A program made the translations under genes and the position numbers. Of a DNA stretch of 64,000 nt, positions 56,714 to 62,687 are shown piece by piece (position 1 is the first letter of the stretch; the number at the start of each line of letters is the position of its first letter). Location: contig CAJHZI010000513.1 in the NCBI GenBank assembly GCA_905160935.1, positions 1,016,001 to 1,080,000 on the forward strand, given 5' to 3'. The notes under the pieces are model-generated. The model saw only the letters and a program-made list of their open reading frames with translations, was not told the DNA's origin and did no database searches. The stretch is from Enchytraeus crypticus. Lineage: Eukaryota; Annelida; Clitellata; Enchytraeida; Enchytraeidae.

Positions 56714-59673
56714 ACGTACGATATATTATATGTAATCTCAAATCTCTCATCGCACATGTCTCTTTGAACTATCTAACACTAGATTTTCAAGGAGAGCGCA
56801 CTATTCACGCTCCAGCTTTACCCGTAAGAGCTACCTAACGCTGAACGTATTGCAAGCAGTGATCATCACAATTCTCTTGATCAAATGTATTAGAATTCAT
56901 GTTCTACGTATTTCTACTTATGTTCTTGTTGTATGTTAATGTCCTTGTCTAATGTCCTTGTTGTATGTTGTATGTATGTTCCATGTTCAGAGAGGACACA
57001 AGTGTACACAGTGGGCAGGATAGGGGAGTATTGTGTACTGTCCGTGAAGATCTCCAGGCCTACAGACACGGACGCTAACTCTGTCAGCAAATATTCGGAA
57101 ATACTCTCTCAAATCACAAGTACGTAATACCATTTACATTTAATTAAGAAGTCAGTGGTAAAAATATTTACTATTCTAATTATTTTATATGATTTGGCTA
57201 AAACGGATTTTTGTTAATACATCGCAGGATTGTTGTGTGAATATTAGCGTAATGGACTGAGTGATTGATGGATTAGTTAATTTGATAATTTACTGAGTGT
57301 TTGATAAATTAATTTTTATTTGTTGAATAACTAGACAGATTTGTTAGTAGGATAATCCTTCTTATGAATTGATTAACTAATTGATCGTTGAGCTAACTGT
57401 TTGCCTAACTAACTAATTGATTTATAAACTAATTGATTGATTAACTGATTGCAGAAGTTAGCAGGAAGTTAAGACAACTTGATAATATTAATCATTGATT
57501 AGTATTAGTAATTGATTAGTGGATAATATTAATCACTGACTACTGGATAATAGTAATCATTGACTAGTGGATAATAGTAATCATTGCTTAGGGGATAAAA
57601 TTAATCATTGATTAGTGGTTTGACTCTAGTGTTCGCAGCACGCAGGTGTACAATCTATAAAGATGTTATCAATCAATTAATCTATCAAAATCTTCATTGT
57701 TGTAGTGACTTTCAGTTAGTTCGTGCTGTGATAATGGTTATTTTTATGCGATGAATATAACTATTCAGACGCATTAGAAGTGGCTGTGTTACGAGATTGA
57801 TTCACACATTAATTTATTTATAATGATTGATTCACACATTAATTTATTTATAATGATTGATCAATCATTATTTATAAATGATGAACAGCTTAACCTGGAA
57901 CTGTAAGTATTAGCATTGATTAGTGTTAAGCAAACTATGCTATCTTATTTGACAATCTAACATCCAGCTTTCTAAAAAGATACTCTTAGTGGTGACGTGA
58001 TATTGACAATTAATGATCGATTGATTGGTTGGTTAATTGGTTGGTTTATGTATTGATTTATTGATCGACTGATATGTTGATACTAGAAACATTCAGTAAA
58101 CTGGAGCACGTGATACTACTGAGTGTTGGAGGTGGTGTACCAGACTATTCGGAGTTCAGTAGACACATACGTAGGGGCGATGTAGCAGTGTCAGTGGCAA
58201 GGCGTGAGGGTGGGATACAGTACATCTACTGTGAGGGGGTGGAACAGGACGAGGGTGGAGGAAGTCCCTCCTACTCCACGTCCACATTCAGCTCTCCTGA
58301 TGATCTGCTTCAGTCTGTGGCCAAGCAGATCTCTGAGTACACATCTCGGTATGGTCTAGATTGTTCTCAGTGGAATAGCCTAGCTAGTTGAATAGCCTAG
58401 TTGAATAGCCTAGCCTAGTTGAATAGCTTAGCTATAGTTGAATACCCTAGAAAGTAGGCTAAACATACCACCTGACTGCAAAGGTTTAGCCGTCTCTGTA
58501 AAGATCCTTATAATTGAAAGTAGGTGCAGCAGCTGCTCCGTTTTTGTTTAGAATAAATTTCTTCATATTCCCGTAGTCTTGTCACTTCCTATAACTCATA
58601 ATACAGTATCTATTAAGACTTACCTTTTCCCACCGTAGATAAAATAGATCTACCCTGGCCATTTTAAATCTTTCGTTTAGGACCTTACTTCTCCTCAGCA
58701 CATTTCTTTTTTAGATCGATTTAGATGAATTGATCTGTAGTGATGTGTGCTGTGGAGACGTCCATGACGTCATCCGTGGATGAGGAAACGGACGTTAAAC
58801 CTTTATTATTATTATTATTATTAGTAGTATTATTGGTAATTATATTAATTGGCCAGTAATACAATTTGATGCATCAGATCGTGTTATCAATTTGTTGTCG
58901 TAGAATAGAATTAAATCTATTTACAAATGCATTGCAACGAATTGACAATACAATATGTATGAAATTATATATTATGTGTTTCTATGTGTTCAGTGGCTAT
59001 GATCGTCCTATGTGTTGTTATGTGTTTCTATGTGTTAGGGGTCATGATCGTCCTATGTGTATGTTATGTGTTTCTATGTGAATGTTAAGTGTATCTATGT
59101 GTTCAGTGGCTATGATCATCCTATGTGTATGTTATGCGTTTCTATGTTATGTGTTTCTATGTGTTCAGTGGTTATGATCGTCCTATGTGGGAGAAGTACC
59201 TGGAGAAGAGTGAGGAACTGCTGAGTGAGCACGACTCCTCCTATCACAGACCCGCAGCGAAGACTGACAAACTCTTCGCAGTGCTGGACGGTGAGAGCGA
59301 ACCCGTCCTCATCAAACACCCTCTACCCCCTCCTGACAAACAATACATGTACAAAGAAAACACCCCCATTGTACGCCTTGGACCCATTGCTTCCGGTCAC
59401 CACGTTGCTCAGAGCGATGCCATGAGAATGGAATTCTCTGCCTGCAATGGAGACGTGGTGGCCTACGACAGAGGACTTCATCATCTGGTTGAGGCGTTGA
59501 CGGAGAGTTCTCTGGGTAGTTTTCTCGTGGTACTTGGTATCGCTGACTATGGGGACGGAAGTAAGACGAGGACCTGGCAACCCTACGCTGCGCTCAGTGC
59601 TGCGGCCTACGTCAAGAATCTCATTCTGTCGTTGAAAGCATTCACCAGGAGGCGCAGTAGTTACTATCACTAA
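45503..59673 (+). CDS. Methyltransf_FA-like plus nucleoside phosphorylase (PNP/UDP) domain protein, whole gene
   Basis: Exons: 45503-45584, 46893-47084, 48634-48725, 50056-50167, 50623-50760, 51172-51384, 52396-52493, 53109-53247, 53860-54004, 54471-54607, 55766-55897, 56991-57119, 58087-58348 and 59169-59673. All 13 joins agree in phase and total exactly 792 codons, strong support for the model. Residues 1-205: no recognised domain. About 206-355: resembles the farnesoic acid O-methyltransferase-type ligand/recognition domain (pattern VTFRVRAGADAHVALSN, YEIVIGA, FWLSW, VSTGSGSDGQWEF). About 370-449: helix-helix-hairpin layout like a winged helix. About 455-790: phosphorylase superfamily (YTVGRIGEYCVLS, VGGGVPD, RRGDVAVS, GPIASGHHV, GIADYGDG, WQPYAALSAAAYVK). 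No signal peptide or membrane span, so probably intracellular. PNP domains bind and may cleave nucleosides; in fungi and bacteria they serve as effector domains in immune proteins. Function here is inferred only. Confidence 0.85.
45585..46892 (+). other. Phosphorylase-domain gene intron 1
   Basis: Contains a duplicated block of about 120 bp (46255-46375 and 46455-46570; shared CTTAATGGTTAATCCGTAG-like and GCCATGTATTTTGGTGAATA) around a (TA)n tract (46378-46450), a family D end on the minus strand (46570-46690) and retroposon C (46735-46885). Confidence 0.7.
46735..46885 (+). mobile_element. Retroposon family C adjacent to an acceptor
   Basis: Matches 7870-8007 (TTTGGACTGA, GGAATTTGCACCG, GTGCTCGATGTTGTCATTGA) with an ATT/GTT tail. 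The tail runs to within about 8 bases of the acceptor of exon 2. Confidence 0.72.
46893..47084 (+). CDS. Phosphorylase-domain gene exon 2
   Basis: The acceptor TGTCCAG|GC is phase 1 and reads GNGPFIVMSCHYKTQ. The segment is hydrophilic with alternating charges and contains two similar NGPF/DGPF stretches. The donor CTCG|GTAAGT is phase 1. No domain is recognised. A short retroposon (46735-46885) ends about 8 bases before the acceptor AG. Confidence 0.8.
47102..47335 (-). mobile_element. SINE family B in intron 2
   Basis: CGCATTATAGTGAAATGATC, GTGGCTGGGATTCGAACCC and CTACGCTATTGAGACATT match the other copies. It starts about 15 bases after the donor of exon 2. Confidence 0.75.
47340..48633 (+). 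other. Remainder of intron 2, no gene
   Basis: AT-rich. It contains an (AG)n tract at about 48125-48178 and nothing else recognisable. Confidence 0.6.
48634..48725 (+). CDS. Phosphorylase-domain gene exon 3
   Basis: The acceptor is TTACAG|AT and the product DPLPVVSKPHARGHFFTYAE, ending SNSEQQQHR. The donor AGG|GTAAGT is phase 0. The end of this exon and its donor are the founding unit of a tandem repeat of about 24 copies. Confidence 0.78.
48705..49475 (+). repeat. Donor-bearing minisatellite (about 24 units) at the end of exon 3
   Basis: Units of 31-34 bp: GAGCAACAACAACACAGG followed by GTAAGTAAAGGCTGCT (left part) or GTAAGTAAGGTCTGCT (right part). The first unit overlaps the exon end and its donor. 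Nearly every unit repeats AGG|GTAAGT. Reading frames on the minus strand (Val-Val-Ala-Gln-Gln type) are shadows. Confidence 0.93.
49990..50054 (+). repeat. (TTGA)n tract at the acceptor of exon 4
   Basis: TTGATTGATTGATTGAGTGA runs directly into GATAG|GAG. No polypyrimidine tract is present. Confidence 0.85.
50056..50167 (+). CDS. Phosphorylase-domain gene exon 4
   Basis: The acceptor GATAG|GAGAGA follows a TTGA-type tetranucleotide tract. It encodes ERRELRFWFYKHISQDDRKA and ends EPETFPRG. The donor AGAG|GTGACT is phase 1. The content is helical with aromatic residues. No family is recognised. Confidence 0.8.
50425..50640 (+). repeat. Minisatellite copying the acceptor and start of exon 5
   Basis: About five units of 39-41 bp with CATGTGTGCACAGGTTTTGG and TATGTGATAAC. 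Each carries the acceptor GCACAG|GTTTTGGTATG. The last copy continues into the exon. Confidence 0.88.
50623..50760 (+). CDS. Phosphorylase-domain gene exon 5
   Basis: The acceptor GCACAG|GTTTTG reads GFGMFVRKLIVLVQHYRMIR, an amphipathic helix. It ends in an acidic stretch (EVDEWEIYEEQ). The donor ATAG|GTACAT is phase 1. Both splice sites lie in local tandem duplications. Confidence 0.82.
50741..50815 (+). repeat. 36-bp duplication of the exon 5 end and its donor
   Basis: AAGAGCAACCAATAGGTACA followed by TAGGCATATATTCTTC occurs twice in a row. The second copy is intronic. Confidence 0.85.
51172..51384 (+). CDS. Phosphorylase-domain gene exon 6: Methyltransf_FA-like domain, first half
   Basis: It encodes YDYQFLPEVPVSKKTSVTFR, then VRAGADAHVALSN and YEIVIGAVNNTRSQIR, which match the strand pattern of the farnesoic acid O-methyltransferase-like (Methyltransf_FA) family. 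In that family the domain is a beta-sandwich recognition module often found without methyltransferase activity. The exon is markedly GC-richer than its surroundings. The donor GGAG|GTAGAT is phase 1. Confidence 0.88.
51408..51552 (+). mobile_element. Retroposon family D, long copy
   Basis: AGGACCTTACTTCTCCTCAG, GTGATTTGTGCTGTTGAGGA, ACATCATCCCTGGATGAGG and a TTATTATTATTA tail. About 75-80% similar by eye to 58678-58832. Confidence 0.72.
52075..52275 (+). pseudogene. Non-LTR retrotransposon ORF C-terminal tail, open copy
   Basis: Read from GTT at about 52083: VWREELDIKLERGRPQLTWD, then [37 protein letters not shown] and TGA. G-R-P-Q-L-T-W-D followed by DRxxWRR is the common end of RTE/CR1-type reverse transcriptases. 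Only the last 60 or so codons survive, inside intron 6. Confidence 0.8.
52396..52493 (+). CDS. Phosphorylase-domain gene exon 7: Methyltransf_FA-like domain, middle
   Basis: The acceptor is GCTCAG|GG. The frame reads NECETRNILDAEEFKPFWLSW followed by ENKCLK. F-W-x-S-W is the typical core of this domain family. The donor AAG|GTCTGA is phase 0. Confidence 0.85.
53109..53247 (+). CDS. Phosphorylase-domain gene exon 8: Methyltransf_FA-like domain, end
   Basis: The acceptor is GCATAG|GTTGGT. The frame reads VGRGADIGESCFLQWHIPPR and SVSTGSGSDGQWEFVEHL. The only phase-compatible donor before an in-frame stop is TAG|GCAAGC, so the following intron appears to be of the GC-AG class. Confidence 0.83.
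53860..54004 (+). CDS. Phosphorylase-domain gene exon 9: basic helix and start of winged-helix-like region
   Basis: The acceptor is GTCGCAG|AG. The frame reads ERVTAWSNSRAAKRRWVRRA and then VWYAKKTKMLESLEHSFPQ and LDTQELLR. The Arg/Lys-rich helix could bind nucleic acid or a partner. The donor CAG|GTTATA is phase 2. Confidence 0.83.
54008..54375. repeat. Compound microsatellite in intron 9
   Basis: (CT)n, (TA)n with interruptions, then (CT)n, (CTAT)n, (CATC)n and (CTAT)n again in sequence. The short (TA)n blocks alternate AATATATAT and TATATATAT. Confidence 0.9.
54471..54607 (+). CDS. Phosphorylase-domain gene exon 10: winged-helix-like region
   Basis: The acceptor is TTGACAG|A. The product reads LSTVSLAEMLEAVVFLKDLL, then KKGSVLEVSKGIWLRSP. 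A helix followed by a hairpin around GSVLEVSKGIW resembles the wing of a winged helix; this is inferred from pattern only. The donor CACG|GTAAGC is phase 1. Confidence 0.82.
54915..55050 (+). mobile_element. SINE family A, well preserved, intron 10
   Basis: AGAGCCAGTGGCGATGTCGG (box A), GGGGTTCAAATCCTGGGCTG (box B), core CATCACTTTCGAGTGAGGAA and tail GACGTTAAAATAGC. Confidence 0.82.
55150..55692. repeat. 20-bp array (ATCACTAGTACTAATATTAT) in intron 10
   Basis: About 26 units. An earlier part has 17-bp units, then units settle at exactly 20 bp. Each carries the palindrome ACTAGT. It ends about 70 bases before the acceptor of exon 11. Confidence 0.93.
55766..55897 (+). CDS. Phosphorylase-domain gene exon 11: start of PNP domain
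   Basis: The phase-compatible acceptor is GGTAG|AG, giving ERLPNFSVERDQPTVLLLST and then MYCEQMAIESMIEKK. The P-T-V-L-L-L-S-T-M-Y-C-E stretch fits the first strand of phosphorylase domains, where the Glu (in EQMA) is at the usual active-site position. The donor AATG|GTACAA is phase 1. Confidence 0.83.
56025..56080 (+). mobile_element. Retroposon family D, short 3' end
   Basis: GTCCTGACATCATCCCTGCA, TGAGGAGACGGACGTTAAAC and a TTATTATT tail. Confidence 0.65.
56650..56708. repeat. (TA)n microsatellite
   Basis: Uninterrupted run in intron 11. Confidence 0.95.
56991..57119 (+). CDS. Phosphorylase-domain gene exon 12
   Basis: The acceptor is GTTCAG|AG. It encodes ERTQVYTVGRIGEYCVLSVK. The Y-T-x-G-R-I-G motif followed by a hydrophobic strand is characteristic of the MTAN/PNP-like domains of NLR-type proteins. 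The donor ACAA|GTACGT is phase 1. Confidence 0.86.
57120..58086 (+). other. Phosphorylase-domain gene intron 12
   Basis: AT-rich with GATT-type runs, a degenerate array around ATTAGTGGATAATA (57480-57615), two copies of a 30-bp unit with GATTGATTCACACATTAATT (57805-57860) and a TTGG/TTGA tract before the acceptor. Confidence 0.65.
58087..58348 (+). CDS. Phosphorylase-domain gene exon 13: phosphorylase glycine loop
   Basis: The acceptor is ATACTAG|AA. It contains LEHVILLSVGGGVPDYSEFS and RRGDVAVSVARREGGIQYIY. The Gly-rich VGGGVP and the R-x-G-D-V strand are hallmark motifs of the phosphorylase superfamily. The donor TCTCG|GTATGG is phase 2. Confidence 0.88.
58678..58832 (+). mobile_element. 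Retroposon family D, long copy
   Basis: GGACCTTACTTCTCCTCAGC, GATGTGTGCTGTGGAGACG, GTCATCCGTGGATGAGGAAA and a (TTA)n tail. In intron 13. Confidence 0.75.
58970..59190 (+). repeat. Tandem copies of the acceptor and start of exon 14
   Basis: Three irregular copies of GTTTCTATGTGTTCAGTGGC plus TATGATCGTCCTATGTG precede the real acceptor at 59167-59168. The same residues (Y-D-R-P-M) can be read in the copies before they break. Confidence 0.85.
59169..59673 (+). CDS. Phosphorylase-domain gene exon 14: C-terminal half of PNP domain and stop
   Basis: The acceptor is GTGTTCAG|T. It encodes RGYDRPMWEKYLEKSEELLS, then VRLGPIASGHHVAQSD, GIADYGDGSKTRTWQPYAAL and SAAAYVKNLIL. The Asp in IADYGDG is at the position of the catalytic Asp of MTAN-type enzymes. 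The stretch where many members have a D/E-x-E motif reads AYDRGLHHLVEAL, so the second acidic residue is not in its usual place. The stop is TAA at 59671-59673, inside a 50-bp repeat. Confidence 0.88.
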
Positions 59674-59830
59674 CCACTGATTCACTAACATTCACCAGGA
59701 GGCGCAGTAGTTACCATCACTAACCACTGATTCACTAACATTCACCAGGAGGCGCACTAGTTACTATCACTAACCACTGATCACTAACATTCACCAGGAG
59801 ACGCAGTAGTTACATTCACTAACCACTTGT
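59640..59830 (+). repeat. 50-bp tandem repeat spanning the stop codon
   Basis: Four units with CATTCACCAGGAGGCGCAGT, AGTTACTATCACTAACCACT and GATTCACTAA. The first unit encodes the last residues FTRRRSSYYH and the stop; the others are 3' UTR. Confidence 0.88.
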
Positions 59831-59904
59831 CTACCCAGTCTCTGTTGACATCTGCGTATGTTAAAACTGACATTGAATTCAGTTTATATGTCTATTGTTA
59901 GCTA

Positions 59905-59975
59905 TTGAGTGCTCGATGTTGTCATTAACAACATTGATACTGTAATTGTTGATTGTGGTACTCCATTAAGCATGT
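59905..59975 (+). mobile_element. Retroposon family C, short fragment
   Basis: GTGCTCGATGTTGTCATTAA and CTGTAATTGTTGATTGTGG resemble the 3' half of 7870-8007. Confidence 0.5.
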
Positions 59976-60094
59976 GCTTGCTGTAGATGTAGACAATTAC
60001 ATTCTATTTGTGCTCGAGTGATCGCGATGTTGTTTATTTCGTTCTTTTAAGTTACTTGCGAGACCCCTGTCTGTTAGAGCCTTTGAATCTTGAT

Positions 60095-60100
60095 AATAAA
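60095..60100 (+). promoter_or_regulatory. Candidate poly(A) signal of the phosphorylase-domain gene
   Basis: AATAAA lies about 420 bases past the stop, just before an AAT-repeat retroposon tail. It is ambiguous because the tail itself is A/T-rich. Confidence 0.3.
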
Positions 60101-60106
60101 AGTAGT

Positions 60107-60122
60107 AATAATAATAATAATT

Positions 60123-60163
<41 letters not shown>

Positions 60164-60290
60164 GGTTTAACGTCCATTTCCTCATCCAAGGATGATGTCA
60201 TTGACGTCCCCAGAGCACACATCACTACAGAACAATTCACGCAAATCAATCTGCAAAAGAAAGGTGCTGAGAAGTAAGGTTCTAAACGAA
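60107..60290 (-). mobile_element. Retroposon family D, minus strand
   Basis: An AAT tract, then TTTAACGTCCATTTCCTCAT, GATGATGTCATTGACGTCCC and CTGAGAAGTAAGGTTCT, the complement of the long copies. Confidence 0.72.
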
Positions 60291-60294
60291 AGCC

Positions 60295-61601
60295 GGTCCG
60301 GTATTCAAAAATGGTCAGGGTAGGTCAATATTAAATTAATTGAATAATGATAATAATTATTGTAATGAATCTGTTATTTTTGCTTAGAATTAACTATTTA
60401 GTTAATTTGATTACTGGATTGATGAATTAGGCTCTGGTATTTTCCCAGATTCCTACCAAAATTATCAGAAACAACTAGACGGTTAATGAAATCAGATTTC
60501 TGATATAATCAATTCTGGAATTCACAAATAATAAATAATATGCTTCAACAGTCATAGTTCTAAGGGGTCATAACAATACGATTATTTACAGAAAATTAGA
60601 GAAAGATATGGAGTGAAAGAAATTTACACAATATCAACGAATAGACACTTCAATACACATGTAGAACCTGCTCCGCTATCTATTTAATTATGCGAGAGAA
60701 GAGCCAATCAGTTGATTTTAATCGATTCATTTGATCAGTTAAAATCAATGATTTGATATATTGAGTAGATTTGTGTTATCGACGATCATGTGATAACATG
60801 ATCTGTTCATATCAAAGACTTGTCGAGCTCTAACTAAAACGCTGGTTGTGCCCTTTGTCACTGGGCTGTTTGACTCCTCTAGATATTCATTTAGCGCTAC
60901 AGTAGCTATTTTTACATAATGGCGCTTCATAGAAGTGATTATTGATTGCTAGAGATAGACTCGTCATAAAGACGCAGAGATCACGAGTTCAAATCTGAGA
61001 GGTCGTGATCACGAGTTCAAATCTGAGAGGTCGTCGAAAACATTCAGTTCTCTGTTGTCTTGTAACGGAATGTGATTAAATAAGATTTACTTCTCTAAAA
61101 TATTTGATACACATGTATTAATATAAACACAAGTTTTATATACAAAATATGCTCCGTTTGTCAAGCAATCTATTTTACGCCTGTAATCTAAGCATCAGCC
61201 TTTACTTTCCTGTAATCATTTCAGTGCACTATAGCGTAGATGCCTTTATACTTTATATTTTCCATCCGATGTCGATAAGTTAAATCAACGCTTAAAATTT
61301 TCTCTCTTGAGTATCTCATAATTAAACTTCTTTCGATTAATGAAGCCGTAGATTTAACGTCAAGATCAGAAGCCCGATGGGCTTTGTATGGACTTCTTTC
61401 GAGTTTGCATTTGCATCTTTTTAATGTTTCCCTATTTGTTTCAATTTGACTATGACTTCATTGTAGTCTTAATTTCGATACTAGTTAGGTAGTATTGAGC
61501 CTTTCGATGATTTCAGCTTTCGATGAGAAGTGAGATCTAAAACTGTACACACCAGAATATAAGTTAGTTCTCTCTGTTGTTCAACAATAAAAACAAATCT
61601 C
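60295..61601. other. Intergenic between convergent genes
   Basis: AT-rich. A 27-bp unit (GATCACGAGTTCAAATCTGA) is duplicated at about 60978-61034 and looks like part of a tRNA-derived repeat. No gene is recognised. Confidence 0.6.
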
Positions 61602-62687
61602 TCAGTGAGTCCCCTGCATAGTGGCCGCGGAGAACTTCATCCTCTTCTGCTTCTGACGCTGGTTACAGAACCAAACCCTCACGACGTTCTTCTTAAGGTC
61701 GAGCTTGTCCGCTATTTGAGCAATCTTTTCTCCGCTAGGGCGAGGCTGTATCGAGAAGTACGCTTCCAGTGAACGCTTCTCCGGCGCCGCTATCGACGTC
61801 CGTTTCCTCTTCTTATCCAGCATGCTCACGTTTCCCGCACCTCCTGCAAATAACTCATTCCTCAGTCGGTTCTCTCTGGCTGTCTGTTCCGCCTCCTCCA
61901 GCCAGGCGTGGAGGATAGGCTTGAGCGCCACCATGTTGTTGTGACTCAGAGTGAGAGACTCGAACCTACAGATCGTCGACTGACTGAGCGAGCCAACCCC
62001 TGGGATCTTAAGCTTGCCCAGCGCCTGTCCCACATCAGCCTGGGTCACGCCGATCTTGATCCGCCGTTGTTTGAAATGTTCGGCAAACGACTCGAGTTCC
62101 CTGGCGTCGCAGTCTGCACCCAGCATATCGTGTTGCTGGGACATTGCCGCACTGTGGTGCAGTAGAGTCGAGCTTGGAGTGGAAGAATGGTGGATCATAT
62201 CCGGGAGGGCACGTGGGTGGCTGAGGAGAGAGCTGCAGTGCTGCAGCTGAGGCTGAAGGCTGCTGCCTGAGACTAGTCCCGGGTGTGGGTGTCCACCGCT
62301 GAGCGGGTGGGAGAGAGAGTTGGGTCTCTGATGCGAGGTGTAGTAGCCCATGTGAGCTGCTATACCGTGCTGCTGGAGGCTGGTGTGATCGTTGGGTGAT
62401 CCCGGTGATCCCCCCAACTGATCCAGCATCGACTCGTTCATACCACCTGGGTACATCGAGCCCCCGCCGTGCAGTGTGGTGCTCATGTGTGACCTTGAAC
62501 CTGAGGGATGGCCGAGACCGTTCACAGTCATCACGTCGTAGGCGGAGTAGGGCGAGAGGTCGTTCTTCAGTGAGGGGGGAGATGATATCTTTGGGATGTC
62601 TGAGTGGGGGTGGAGAATCTCGTGATGATGGGGGGAGTAGATCCCAGCCCCCTCCAAACCTGCTCCACTGCCTCCAGATAGCTGACT
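61602..62687 (-). CDS. POU4: POU class IV (Brn-3/POU4-like) transcription factor, last coding exon
   Basis: The minus-strand acceptor GTTGTAG at 62694-62688 opens a phase-0 exon of 361 codons ending in TGA at 61602. Residues about 194-268 of this exon are a complete POU-specific domain (RELESFAEHFKQRRIKIGVT, VGSLSQSTICRFESLTLSHN). Residues about 294-352 are a homeodomain (KRKRTSIAAPEKRSLEAYFS, KKNVVRVWFCNQRQKQKRMK). The GVTQADVG and VVRVWFCNQRQ segments are diagnostic of class IV. The N-terminal part is His/Ser/Gly-rich and includes HPHPGLV, as in POU4 proteins. It is a sequence-specific DNA-binding regulator in the nucleus, known from other animals in sensory neuron differentiation. The first exon, which should carry the POU-IV box, is not in the window. 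The TTG near 62657 is internal, not a start. Confidence 0.95.
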   Translation of the reverse strand, partial: SQLSGGSGAGLEGAGIYSPHHHEILHPHSDIPKISSPPSLKNDLSPYSAYDVMTVNGLGHPSGSRSHMSTTLHGGGSMYPGGMNESMLDQLGGSPGSPNDHTSLQQHGIAAHMGYYTSHQRPNSLSHPLSGGHPHPGLVSGSSLQPQLQHCSSLLSHPRALPDMIHHSSTPSSTLLHHSAAMSQQHDMLGADCDARELESFAEHFKQRRIKIGVTQADVGQALGKLKIPGVGSLSQSTICRFESLTLSHNNMVALKPILHAWLEEAEQTARENRLRNELFAGGAGNVSMLDKKRKRTSIAAPEKRSLEAYFSIQPRPSGEKIAQIADKLDLKKNVVRVWFCNQRQKQKRMKFSAATMQGTH

